DNA of 20,260 bases from Rickettsia typhi (GCA_945903615.1 CAMDOL010000007.1:1-20260); one strand, 5' to 3'; positions 7,773-15,609 are shown, counted from the stretch's first letter. Numbers and translations: made by a program. The notes: generated by a model from the sequence alone, not told the origin.

Positions 7773-8241
7773 GCAATTGGAAATGGCATAAGTCAATTGC
7801 ACCTTGCAAAATAATGCTGGCGGCGATTTGATCAACTAAGCCTTTACGCTTATTATTTTTTGCTTCACCGCTTTCTAACAATTCCTCTGCCGCAAAAGAG
7901 CTTAGTCTTTCATCAAAAAAAATAATTTTTACATCACTTAAAAATTTATCCAAACTATCAGCAAACCTGCGCACAAAATTACTCATTGCACTTTCAGTTT
8001 CATCCATATTCAGCGGCAATCCAATCACGATTGCGGCAATTTTATTTTCCTCAATAATTTTTTGAATCGCTAAAAAATCCACTTTTCCACCCTTTCTGGC
8101 AATGGTCATTTTTGGATTTGCTACCAACCAATCACCATCACAAATTGCAACCCCAATAGTTTTTGTTCCAACATCAAGACCAAGCAACCGCCCTTTGCGT
8201 GGCAAATCTTGATTTAATTGTTTTAGATCGTTATAAATCAT
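7765..8241 (-). CDS. ruvX: RuvX/YqgF-type nuclease (pre-16S rRNA processing, Holliday junction resolvase-like)
   Basis: A 158-residue RNase-H-fold protein. The nucleotidyl-hydrolase motifs are visible: GLDVGTKTIG at 21-30 with the first catalytic Asp, IGLPLNMD at 73-80, FDERLSS at 109-115, and VDQIAA at 136-141 with the last acidic residue. YqgF/RuvX proteins are essential in E. coli for maturation of the 16S rRNA 5' end and resemble RuvC in fold. Length is typical. The divergent ruvX|gatC arrangement is seen in many alphaproteobacteria and supports the assignment. It is separated from gatC by a 68-bp divergent spacer and overlaps the end of the small convergent ORF by 8 nt. Confidence 0.94.
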   Translation of the reverse strand: MIYNDLKQLNQDLPRKGRLLGLDVGTKTIGVAICDGDWLVANPKMTIARKGGKVDFLAIQKIIEENKIAAIVIGLPLNMDETESAMSNFVRRFADSLDKFLSDVKIIFFDERLSSFAAEELLESGEAKNNKRKGLVDQIAASIILQGAIDLCHFQLLK

Positions 8242-8309
8242 TTCCTTTGTTTTTATTACAAAGTCTCAGTCTAATAAAAATATCAAAAAAATAACAATCA
8301 TTTGTCACA

Positions 8310-8597
8310 ATGTCTCTGACCGAAAAAGAAGTAACTAAAATCGCCCGCCTTTCTCGAATTGAAGCTGCTGCAGAAAAAAAGCCGCAATTAGCCAATAAAA
8401 TTGGCACAATTTTAGATTGGATGGCAAGTTTAAATGAGGTTGATACTAAAAATGTTGAGCCACTTTCTAATGTTCATCAAATGGCATTGCCTCTTGCGAA
8501 AGATGTGGTCAGTGATGGCGGAATTGCTGAGGCAGTTTTGAAAAATGCGCCCGATGCCAAATATAGTTATTTTACTGTTCCTAAAATGATTGAATAA
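8310..8597 (+). CDS. gatC: Asp-tRNA(Asn)/Glu-tRNA(Gln) amidotransferase subunit C
   Basis: GatC is the small subunit that stabilises the GatA-GatB complex, which amidates misacylated Glu-tRNA(Gln) and Asp-tRNA(Asn). The 95-residue product has the family length and features: an N-terminal LTEKEVTKIARLSRIE helix, ILDWMASLNEVDTKNVEPL in the middle, and a C-terminal segment around APDAKYSYFTVPKMIE, matching the usual FxVPKVIE ending. gatA normally follows directly in alphaproteobacteria; here a nucleotidyltransferase gene starts in the gatC stop codon (TAATG) instead. gatA and gatB must therefore lie elsewhere. Confidence 0.95.
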   Translation: MSLTEKEVTKIARLSRIEAAAEKKPQLANKIGTILDWMASLNEVDTKNVEPLSNVHQMALPLAKDVVSDGGIAEAVLKNAPDAKYSYFTVPKMIE

Positions 8598-9349
8598 TGC
8601 CCAATATCAGCCAAGCCTTTATTTTAGCTGCTGGAAGAGGCGAAAGGATGAGACCTTTAACCGATAAAATTCCTAAACCTCTGGCACCAATTCAAGGCAA
8701 AGCAATCATTGATTATGCTTTGGAAAAAATTTCTGCTTTATCAGGCATCAATAAAATCGTCGTTAATTCTTATTATCTGGCTGACATTTTGGTGGCTCAT
8801 CTAAAAAATTTAAACAATCCTAAAATTCTAATTTCTCACGAAACCCAAAAACTTGAAACTGGTGGCGGGCTAGTAAATGCAATGTTTTTGCTCGATTCCA
8901 ATCAGCCAATTTTAATTATTAATGGCGATCTTTTTTGGCAAGATGGGGATGGTTCGCTGTTGAAAACAATGATAAAAAATTTTGATGAGACGAAGATGGA
9001 TATTTTATTAGCACTCAAACCCAAAAAAGAATTTTTTGGTTATGAAGGAAATGGTGATTTTGATTTTGATGCAAAAACTGGTGAATTAAAAAAGTCTGCA
9101 AACCCAAGCCACACTTATATTGGGGCACAAATTTTTCATCCAAGAATTTTAATTAACAAGCCCGCAGAAAAGCTCTTTTCTTTGAGTTATTTTTTTAAAA
9201 TAGCTGAGCAGAAAGATGGGGTTTTAAATAGAGTTTATGGAATTGAAGTGAGAGAAAAAGCCTTTCACATTGGCGATATGTTAGCTTTAGAAGCAATCAA
9301 TAATATCTTGGCGTCACCAAAAAATAAAGTTGCATTTGGGGCTGTCTAA
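8597..9349 (+). CDS. Sugar-1-phosphate nucleotidyltransferase (MurU/HddC-like)
   Basis: A 250-residue Rossmann-type nucleotidyltransferase. The NTP-binding signature AAGRGERMRPLTDKIPKPL is at 11-29, the base-recognition loop LETGGGL at 86-92, and the metal-binding Asp in NGDLFW at 109-114. These enzymes join a sugar-1-phosphate to UTP or GTP. The short length, without a C-terminal left-handed beta-helix, and the overall pattern resemble N-acetylmuramate-1-phosphate uridylyltransferase (MurU) of the cell-wall recycling route. A mannose-1-phosphate guanylyltransferase-like enzyme is the alternative. No AmgK-type kinase is next to it, so the substrate stays open. Its ATG overlaps the gatC stop by one base. 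Three hairpins follow in the convergent spacer. Confidence 0.85.
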   Translation: MPNISQAFILAAGRGERMRPLTDKIPKPLAPIQGKAIIDYALEKISALSGINKIVVNSYYLADILVAHLKNLNNPKILISHETQKLETGGGLVNAMFLLDSNQPILIINGDLFWQDGDGSLLKTMIKNFDETKMDILLALKPKKEFFGYEGNGDFDFDAKTGELKKSANPSHTYIGAQIFHPRILINKPAEKLFSLSYFFKIAEQKDGVLNRVYGIEVREKAFHIGDMLALEAINNILASPKNKVAFGAV

Positions 9350-9364
9350 TACCATCTTTTATGG

Positions 9365-9400
9365 GACTTATAGCAATCTTAATTTAGTTTGCTATAAGTC
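9365..9400. terminator. Perfect 12-bp inverted repeat in the convergent spacer, candidate bidirectional terminator
   Basis: GACTTATAGCAA (9365-9376) and TTGCTATAAGTC (9389-9400) are exact reverse complements around a 12-nt loop. It lies 15 nt after the nucleotidyltransferase stop and about 87 nt beyond the carbonic anhydrase stop, the place where a shared terminator is expected. The stem is AT-rich and no strong T-run follows, so it is not a textbook intrinsic terminator. A mobile-element remnant is a possible alternative. Two further hairpins follow in the same spacer: GAGGC/GCCTC (9406-9410 with 9432-9436) and GCGGT/ACCGC (9451-9455 with 9471-9475). Confidence 0.45.
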
Positions 9401-9486
9401 TTAATGAGGCTGGCGCGTTGTCTAAAGGGGCGCCTCTAAAGTAGTCTCAAGCGGTTTTAAAATCTCTTATACCGCAAAGTTTGCCA

Positions 9487-10110
9487 TCAATCATCAAACA
9501 GCACAACTCCAGTTGCTACATCATACATTGCGCCAATGATATCAATCTCGCCAGCTGCTTTCATTTGCTCTAAAATGCTGCTCTTTTGGCAAATCTCACT
9601 TACTTTTAACTTAACATTGATAGAAGCAACTTTATCAATGTAAGCAATGTCCTTGGCGTCAAAATCTTGCTCCGCTAATTTTACAAGATCCACTGCGGGA
9701 GAAATTTTCCTCAGGAGATTTGTCAAATTACCCATTTCTACTTTGTCACAAGCACCTTTAATTGCGCCACAATTAGTGTGACCGAGAACCATTATTAATT
9801 TTGCTCCGGCAACTTTGCAGGCAAATTCCATACTGCCGATAATATCTTCATTAATAATATTTCCAGCTATTCTACAACTAAAAATATCGCCAAGCCCTTG
9901 GTCAAAAATTAGTTCCGCAGAAGTGCGGGAGTCGATGCAGCTAAGAATGATTGCAAAAGGGTGTTGCCCTTGCGATGTTTCATTCATTTGCTTCAATAAA
10001 TTACGATTAACCTTAAGATTATTTATGAAGCGAAGGTTGCCGTCTTTTAAAATTTTAATGGCCATTTTATGGTTTATAGAACCGCTTGTTTCTTTTGTTA
10101 GAGCTAGCAT
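9487..10110 (-). CDS. Beta-class carbonic anhydrase
   Basis: A 207-residue enzyme interconverting CO2 and bicarbonate. The zinc ligands are visible: Cys58 and the Asp60-Arg62 dyad in ILSCIDSRTS, then His111 and Cys114 in GHTNCGAIKGA. The segments IFSCRIAGNII (76-86) and SMEFACKVAGAKLIMVLG (93-110) are family hallmarks. Length fits. No signal peptide is evident, so it is cytoplasmic. The gene begins 8 nt after the SulP transporter stop, on the same strand, so the two are almost surely one transcription unit. This pairing suggests that imported bicarbonate is equilibrated with CO2 for carboxylation reactions or pH control. Confidence 0.95.
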   Translation of the reverse strand: MLALTKETSGSINHKMAIKILKDGNLRFINNLKVNRNLLKQMNETSQGQHPFAIILSCIDSRTSAELIFDQGLGDIFSCRIAGNIINEDIIGSMEFACKVAGAKLIMVLGHTNCGAIKGACDKVEMGNLTNLLRKISPAVDLVKLAEQDFDAKDIAYIDKVASINVKLKVSEICQKSSILEQMKAAGEIDIIGAMYDVATGVVLFDD

Positions 10111-10118
10111 ATTTTTAT

Positions 10119-11666
10119 TTATTTAAAGTTTTTAAAATTGATTTCTATTAATTTTAGAGAAATATTTTTTGATTTTGCGGATATTTGGAAATCTTGAAGA
10201 ATTTCAATCACATCATGATGAATTGTTTTTGAGTTCCTACCATCAATGGTAACATTTGCACCGTCCGGAATATTTCTTAGCATTTCCAAAATTTTACCTT
10301 TATTTAAAAATGACACCTCTTCTGCCAATTTAAAAAAGTGCTCATTCGGGGATTTTTCTTCATAAGTTGCCCGATGATAAGGGTTATAAAAATTATGAAC
10401 AACCAAGTAAACAATTGCCGCCGCCATTCCAAATCCGATGCCAGTTAGCAAATCAAAAGCTAAAATACCAACTATGGTAATGATGAATGGCACAAACTGC
10501 TCCCAACCCAATTGATACATTTGCTTGAAAATTATTGGCTTTGCTAATTTATAACCAATTATTATCAATATAGCCGCCAAGCTTGAGAGCGGAATCATAT
10601 TGAGCAGGTCAGAAATACTAATTACCGCAATTAATAAAATTAAACCATGAAGAATGGCGGAAAGTTTAGTTTTGGCTCCAAAGGTAACATTGGCACTGCT
10701 GCGAACTATCACTTGAGTAATTGGCAATCCGCCAATTAAACCCGAAACGATATTGCCAATTCCTTGCGCTTTAAGCTCACGGTTGGTTGGGGTGATGCGT
10801 TTTTGTGGATCAATTTTGTCGCAAGCCTCAACAGAAAGTATAGTTTCAAGGCTAGCAACAATTGCGACAACAAAAGCCATCTGATAAATCTGCGGATTAG
10901 TAATTTGACTGAAGTCTGGAAACCAGAAATGATCAAAGAATCCAATAAAATTATTAGAAGTTGGCACTTTTACAAGCTGACTATCACTTAAAGTAAAAGG
11001 CAAAATCCCTTCTAAAAAAAGATATGAAGAGATAATTCCTAATACAACTACAACCAAAGGAGCTGGAATAAATTGGCAGACATTATATTTCTTTGTTAAA
11101 AATAACTCCCAAACAATCATTAACCCAATAGAAAGAAAGCCAATCAACAAAGCCCCATAATTGATAGATTGCAATATAAGATCTAGATTTGGAAGATAGA
11201 TTTGCTTGTCACTGATAATGTTAGAGCCAACATCTTTGATCAGATTATTTTGATAACCAAATGCATATGGAATTTGTTTAATAATAATAAGCAAACCAAT
11301 ACCACACAACATTCCCTTAATAACTGACGAAGGAAAATAATAGGCAATTGTTCCCATTTTCAAATATCCCATTATCACCTGAATAACTCCGGCAAGAATG
11401 ACGACTAATAAAAAGCTTTCCCAAGACCCACCTAAAATTGCAAGATAAGAAATAACTATGGTGGCAAGACCAGCGGCTGGACCACTAACTCCAAGAGCTG
11501 AGCCGCTAAAACTTCCAACCACAATTCCCCCAATAATTCCGGCAATAATGCCTGAAAATAGTGGCGCACCAGATGCCAAGGCAATTCCAAGGCAAAGCGG
11601 TAAAGCTATAAAGAAAACGATGATACTTGCAGGAAGATCATATTTTAGTTGTGAGAAAATTTTCAT
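10119..11666 (-). CDS. SulP-family anion transporter with STAS domain (probable bicarbonate transporter)
   Basis: A 515-residue inner-membrane protein of the SLC26/SulP family. The N-terminal two thirds is strongly hydrophobic, with many glycine-rich helices (for example GVSGPAAGLATIVISYLAIL near 59-78 and IGNIVSGLIGGLPITQVIVR in the middle). The segment LAAILIIIGYKLAKPI is followed by the last membrane helices. Residues from about 430 form a cytoplasmic STAS domain, with VTIDGRNSKTIHHDVIEIL. Family substrates include sulfate, bicarbonate and other anions. The carbonic anhydrase 8 nt downstream favours bicarbonate, by inference. No cys genes for sulfate use are in sight. A possible promoter lies at 11686-11715, and a palindromic element is inserted about 100 bp upstream. 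Confidence 0.9.
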   Translation of the reverse strand: MKIFSQLKYDLPASIIVFFIALPLCLGIALASGAPLFSGIIAGIIGGIVVGSFSGSALGVSGPAAGLATIVISYLAILGGSWESFLLVVILAGVIQVIMGYLKMGTIAYYFPSSVIKGMLCGIGLLIIIKQIPYAFGYQNNLIKDVGSNIISDKQIYLPNLDLILQSINYGALLIGFLSIGLMIVWELFLTKKYNVCQFIPAPLVVVVLGIISSYLFLEGILPFTLSDSQLVKVPTSNNFIGFFDHFWFPDFSQITNPQIYQMAFVVAIVASLETILSVEACDKIDPQKRITPTNRELKAQGIGNIVSGLIGGLPITQVIVRSSANVTFGAKTKLSAILHGLILLIAVISISDLLNMIPLSSLAAILIIIGYKLAKPIIFKQMYQLGWEQFVPFIITIVGILAFDLLTGIGFGMAAAIVYLVVHNFYNPYHRATYEEKSPNEHFFKLAEEVSFLNKGKILEMLRNIPDGANVTIDGRNSKTIHHDVIEILQDFQISAKSKNISLKLIEINFKNFK

Positions 11667-11685
11667 AATTCATAAATAGATTTGA

Positions 11686-11715
11686 TACATAAGTAACGCC
11701 ATTTGTTATTGACAA
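11686..11715 (-). promoter_or_regulatory. Candidate promoter for the SulP/carbonic anhydrase operon
   Basis: Reading the minus strand, TTGTCA (11715-11710) and TATGTA (11691-11686) are separated by 18 nt. This resembles a sigma-70-type -35/-10 pair about 20 nt before the SulP start codon. In AT-rich DNA such matches are common, so support is modest. Confidence 0.35.
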
Positions 11716-11762
11716 ACAAAAGGCAACCATATCTGGCAGCTTAAAGATGCTAAATGGTTTAT

Positions 11763-11905
11763 AGGCACCTCTAAAATGTCTTTCTCAGTAATTTTGTTGT
11801 TATCCAAATTTGCTCACAAGCACCTACAACATATAGCAGGTTTGCCTGTTCACAAATTTGGCTGACTAAAAGTTCTACGAGAAATTCTAATTTTTAGAGA
11901 CGCCC
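11763..11905. mobile_element. 143-bp imperfect palindromic element (MITE-like) with 5-bp flanking repeat
   Basis: The ends AGGCACCTCTAAAA (11763-11776) and TTTTAGAGACGCCC (11892-11905) are inverted copies matching at 11 of 14 positions. The element is flanked on both sides by TTTAT (11758-11762 and 11906-11910), a likely target-site duplication. Further complementary blocks are nested inside: TTTCTC/GAGAAA (11781-11786 with 11879-11884), CCAAATTTG/CAAATTTGG (11804-11812 with 11853-11861), and CCT/AGG near the centre. The whole unit could fold into one long hairpin. It contains no ORF. The architecture is that of a non-autonomous miniature transposable element or a palindromic repeat. It sits between the SulP promoter region and the end of the gene at 11915-12256, and may act as a terminator there. 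A parent transposase is not in the window. Confidence 0.68.
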
Positions 11906-11914
11906 TTTATGATT

Positions 11915-12256
11915 TTATGAATTTGGGGGAGGTGAGGAAGGTTGAAAAGTCAGGTTTTTAACAAAATGATCGCGGGAAGATTTAAAATCTGTTGCCAATT
12001 TAGGCATTAAAACTTCATTGGAATGGTAATTGACAAATTTTTCGTTTTCTAGTTCATCAGAAGAATCTTTTGAGCTATCCTCATCAATTAAGGACTGGGT
12101 GGGAAGGGATTTTTTGAAATTACCTTCGTCAATTTCTTTGGTATAATTCAGAGTAAAAAATTTGCTCGGTGATTTGTTGGGGTTACAAAAAAATGTTAGA
12201 ACGAGGGTTATAATTATTATTAGATTGTAAAACAATCGCTTTTGTGAAAGCCTCAT
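11915..12256 (-). CDS. Small membrane-anchored or exported protein, unknown
   Basis: A 113-codon frame with a basic start (MRLSQKRLFYN) and a hydrophobic stretch at about residues 11-24 ending FFCNPNK. This could be a signal anchor, or a weak lipoprotein signal with the Cys at about 24. The remainder is hydrophilic, rich in S, D, E, K and N, without cysteines or recognisable motifs, and ends in a proline-rich QPSSPPPNS tail. I do not recognise a family. It lies 90 bp downstream of the siderophore receptor on the same strand, so it may be the last gene of the Fur-controlled operon. Its stop codon is 4 bp from the flanking repeat of the palindromic element. Confidence that it is a real gene is moderate. 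Confidence 0.5.
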   Translation of the reverse strand: MRLSQKRLFYNLIIIITLVLTFFCNPNKSPSKFFTLNYTKEIDEGNFKKSLPTQSLIDEDSSKDSSDELENEKFVNYHSNEVLMPKLATDFKSSRDHFVKNLTFQPSSPPPNS

Positions 12257-12346
12257 TTTGCAGAAATTAAGTTGTGGTTTGCGTAAAAATTAAGCGGGTA
12301 TTTTAATGGCAATCTAAAAATTAGCAACCAAAGAAGCTTTTAACTA

Positions 12347-14458
12347 TTAGAATTTCGCTGTAACTGAAACTTTAAACGCTTGAGGTGAGCCTGGTTGTAA
12401 GTTGTTATTGCCGTCAGCAGTTGAAAAATATTCGCGGTCTAAAAGATTTTCGACATTAAGCTGAATGCGGTATGAAGGGTTGATAGTGTAATAAACTGCC
12501 GCATCAAATCTGGTAAAACCTTTTAATTTTACTGTATTATCTACATTAGCATATTGAGCTGATTGATTAATCACGCCCACAGCTGCCGCAAATTCAGGGG
12601 TAAAATCATATTTATTCCAAAGTGATGCCATATTATTTGGAACTAATGCAACTGTGTTGCCAGCAGAAATTGGCGTTGTGCCAGAAGCAATTGAATTTTT
12701 AACAATTGCATCCTGATAAGCGTAAGCTGCAATTATTTGCCATTTATCAGTGATTTTTCCGGTAGCACCAAGTTCAACACCTCTTGTTCTGGTTTTTCCA
12801 GTCAAAATAATATTGTTTGGATTAGTAGGATCAACCGCTTTGGTATTGGTACGATTTAGCTCATAGATTGCCGCTGATACATTCAAGCTTGGATTAATAT
12901 CCCATTTCACACCAATTTCTTTATTGTCCAGACTTTCTGGTTTGAAAGCAGCGGTCTGAACTGTGAGTGCCGAAAATTGGTCGCCAGAGCTAGGAAGAAA
13001 GCTGACATTATAATTTCCATAAATTGAAACATCTTTGATAGGCTTCACAACAATTCCAGCGCGTGGTGAAATCATATTGTCGGTACGGCTCAAATCTTGT
13101 CCGTTGCGATTATTGTGATAATCAAATTTGAAGCTATCAAAACGAAGCCCCCCTGTTACTTGCAAATATTTATTAATATCAATTTGATCTTGAAGATAGC
13201 CAGCATAAACGCGCACTTCAGAGTGATTATCCGCATCAGTTGCATTTTGACGATAAGTAACAGGTTCAAAAGAAACAGGATTAACAGCAGGAACTTTTAC
13301 GGTTGTGGTGGCATTATCAAAGAAACCAGTATTACGAAATGCTTCAGAATCTTGTCTGGTAATTTCCATGCCAAGAAGCGCGGTGTGCTCAAGAGAGCCA
13401 GTTGTAAATTTTTTAGTAAGATCAGTTTGGTTGGTTAAAGTATCGCGTTTCAAAGCATTATTGTAGGCAGCAAGAACAAGGTTTCCAGCCTCATCAACTG
13501 GGCTGCCAGCATAGGCATTCTTATAGAATTTATCATTTTCAGTATAACGCGTGTAGTTTTTTAGTTTCAATGTTGGAGTAAAATTATGCTCCAAAGTTGC
13601 GTAGCCAGAATTAACTGTGACATCGGCGTGATTTTCATTGGGATTACCAAAGAAAGTTTTTGGATCAGTTTTGTATGGAAGACCATTTTGCGATGGAATG
13701 CCGCGATCGTTAAAACGAGCATCGTGGAAATATTCATAGCCAGCTAAAAGGCGGGTGTCTTTTCCGAGTTTGAATGTGACGGTTGGGTTAGTGCCGTAGC
13801 GCTCTAAATCACCATGCTGGCGGAAAGTTCCTGATTGTTCATACATACCGTTCAGGCGCACTGCCACAATATCATTAACTTTGTCACCAACATCAGCTTG
13901 CACTCTTCTGTTGCCATAAGAACCCCCAGAAACAACAACCTCACGCACTCTTGAGCCATCAGCAGTTTTAGAAATACGATTAATGAGGCCTCCACTACCG
14001 CCGCGCCCAAAGGCTAAAGCGTTTGGTCCTTTTAAGATTTCAATTCGATCCATATTGTAAAAATCACGAAAATATTGAACATCATCCCTAGCCCCATCAA
14101 TAAAGAAATCGGCACTGGTGCTGTTGCCACGAATCACAACTTGATCACGATTATTTTCACCTTGATGAAGTGAAACTCCGGGAGTATATCTAATTGCTTC
14201 GCCCATTTTAGTAATATTTTGGTCGCGAATTTGATCTTGCGTTACCACCGCCACCGATTGCGGAGTATCTAGCAAAGCAGTGTTGGTTCGCATAACACTA
14301 AGGCTTGACTTGCTATTATATCCGTCATTTTTCTCCGATTGGGTAGTCACTATGACACTTGGAAGAGTTATTGATTCGTGAATATTTATTTGGTTAGCTT
14401 GAGCTTTAAAAGCAAGAAGAGTAGAAATTATGGATATAAAAATTTGTCTTTTTTTCAT
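12347..14458 (-). CDS. TonB-dependent siderophore receptor (outer membrane)
   Basis: A 703-residue outer-membrane receptor. The start MKKRQIFISIISTLLAFKAQ is a signal peptide, with cleavage likely after Ala21. A TonB-box-like stretch around ITLPSVIVT (30-38) precedes the plug domain (about 55-165), with DTPQSVAVVTQDQI (65-78), IRYTPGV (89-95), VVIRGNSTSADFFIDGARDD (107-126) and IEILKGPNALAFGRGGSGG (139-157). The remainder is the beta-barrel, ending in KVSVTAKF with the C-terminal Phe needed for outer-membrane assembly. The plug sequences resemble the Fiu/PiuA-type catecholate receptor group, so a catechol siderophore is a reasonable guess. It is 76 bp downstream of exbD in an operon that begins at the cupredoxin gene and carries a Fur box, which points to iron-repressed expression. 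Confidence 0.95.
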   Translation of the reverse strand: MKKRQIFISIISTLLAFKAQANQINIHESITLPSVIVTTQSEKNDGYNSKSSLSVMRTNTALLDTPQSVAVVTQDQIRDQNITKMGEAIRYTPGVSLHQGENNRDQVVIRGNSTSADFFIDGARDDVQYFRDFYNMDRIEILKGPNALAFGRGGSGGLINRISKTADGSRVREVVVSGGSYGNRRVQADVGDKVNDIVAVRLNGMYEQSGTFRQHGDLERYGTNPTVTFKLGKDTRLLAGYEYFHDARFNDRGIPSQNGLPYKTDPKTFFGNPNENHADVTVNSGYATLEHNFTPTLKLKNYTRYTENDKFYKNAYAGSPVDEAGNLVLAAYNNALKRDTLTNQTDLTKKFTTGSLEHTALLGMEITRQDSEAFRNTGFFDNATTTVKVPAVNPVSFEPVTYRQNATDADNHSEVRVYAGYLQDQIDINKYLQVTGGLRFDSFKFDYHNNRNGQDLSRTDNMISPRAGIVVKPIKDVSIYGNYNVSFLPSSGDQFSALTVQTAAFKPESLDNKEIGVKWDINPSLNVSAAIYELNRTNTKAVDPTNPNNIILTGKTRTRGVELGATGKITDKWQIIAAYAYQDAIVKNSIASGTTPISAGNTVALVPNNMASLWNKYDFTPEFAAAVGVINQSAQYANVDNTVKLKGFTRFDAAVYYTINPSYRIQLNVENLLDREYFSTADGNNNLQPGSPQAFKVSVTAKF

Positions 14459-14534
14459 AAAATTTTAGGTTTTGATTAGCCACTGTTCCTTAATTACTTG
14501 TAAAAATAGGGCTTTGCATTTTTAGAGGTTCCCA

Positions 14535-14942
14535 TTAATGAGCCTCGGTAATGAAACCAATATTGGACAAACCAATCCCTTGCAACAATGCAAGAATATG
14601 ACTCACCTCGCCATAATTCACATCCACATCAGCACGAATATAAATTTGCTGCTTTAGATTATCTCTGGCGACAATATTTAATTCTTGCTTTAAATCCTCG
14701 AATGATAATTGTCGGTCATTTATATAATATCGACCATCAGAACTTAATGAAACTGTCACTGGTGTTTTTTCAATAATTTCTGATGCGGTTTCGTTAGGCA
14801 AATTGAGTTTTATTGCACTATTTAACATTGGTGCAGTGATCAAAAAAATAACCAAAAGAACAAGCATCACATCTACTAGTGGGGTCATATTTATTTCAGC
14901 AAGCGGAGCCTGCAAATCTTCACGATCAAAAGAATTTTGCAT
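14535..14942 (-). CDS. exbD: Biopolymer transport protein ExbD
   Basis: A 135-residue ExbD/TolR family protein. One N-terminal membrane helix spans about residues 22-41 and starts with the motif INMTPLVDVMLVLLVIFLI; Asp24 is the conserved proton-path residue. A periplasmic domain follows, with KLNLP and the C-terminal ILALLQGIGLSNIGFITEA. With ExbB it forms the proton-driven motor that energises TonB. It starts 4 nt after exbB and lies in the same operon as tonB and the siderophore receptor, which distinguishes it from TolR. Confidence 0.94.
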   Translation of the reverse strand: MQNSFDREDLQAPLAEINMTPLVDVMLVLLVIFLITAPMLNSAIKLNLPNETASEIIEKTPVTVSLSSDGRYYINDRQLSFEDLKQELNIVARDNLKQQIYIRADVDVNYGEVSHILALLQGIGLSNIGFITEAH

Positions 14943-14946
14943 ATCA

Positions 14947-15600
14947 CTAATTTTTATGTTTTTGTGCCTCGTTAGAAAGATAAACAGTTATTTGCTCAGC
15001 AATATGACGCAAATTTTGCACCAGAAGACGATTGAGACGAACAAAGCTATTATAAGCCAAAACCGCAGGTATGGCAGCAAATAAGCCTATTGCAGTTGCA
15101 ATTAAAGCCTCACCCATTGGACCAGCAACCACCGAAAGCCCAGCATTCCCTTGAATAGCAATATTTGACAAAGCATTATAAATTCCCCATACAGTTCCAA
15201 ACAACCCAATAAAAGGGGAAGAGCTGCCAATTGAAGCAAGAACAGTCAACCCCTTGTCAAACCCTAAGCGAGAATCATCCAAGGCCTGAGTTAGGTGCAT
15301 GGCAAGAATCTCTTTTTTAGCCTCATGAGTAATATATAATGGCAAAATTGTTTCCAGTTTTTTTACCTCAGCAAGCAAAAATTTAACGCTACCGTCAACA
15401 TTCATAAAATTTTTATGATTTGACCAATCGACAGTATTTACAAATTTTGCACGAAAATTGTTATAAGCACGATACTCTCGAAAAAGCATCATCCCCTTCC
15501 AAAAAATTATATACCAGCTAACAAAAGACATTGCCGCTAGAAAAATAAAAACCGCTATCACCACTGGATTTCCATGTAAAAAAGCTTGCCCAATATTCAT
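14947..15600 (-). CDS. exbB: Biopolymer transport protein ExbB
   Basis: A 217-residue MotA/TolQ/ExbB proton-channel protein. Three membrane segments are visible at about 12-36, 127-147 and 163-184. Between the first and second lies the large cytoplasmic loop. Family motifs are ASIGSSSPFIGLFGTVWGIY at 122-141 and GEALIATAIGLFAAIPAVLA at 163-182. It assembles with ExbD and TonB to couple the proton gradient to outer-membrane transport. Spacing of 9 nt to tonB upstream and 4 nt to exbD downstream marks an operon. Its length is close to TolQ/ExbB of short type, and the iron context favours ExbB over TolQ. Confidence 0.94.
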   Translation of the reverse strand: MNIGQAFLHGNPVVIAVFIFLAAMSFVSWYIIFWKGMMLFREYRAYNNFRAKFVNTVDWSNHKNFMNVDGSVKFLLAEVKKLETILPLYITHEAKKEILAMHLTQALDDSRLGFDKGLTVLASIGSSSPFIGLFGTVWGIYNALSNIAIQGNAGLSVVAGPMGEALIATAIGLFAAIPAVLAYNSFVRLNRLLVQNLRHIAEQITVYLSNEAQKHKN

Positions 15601-15609
15601 TTTTAACCT

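Noticed and set aside
14535..15600. exbD/exbB as tolR/tolQ of the cell-division Tol-Pal system
   Set aside because: They sit between tonB and a siderophore receptor under a Fur box, with no tolA, tolB or pal nearby.
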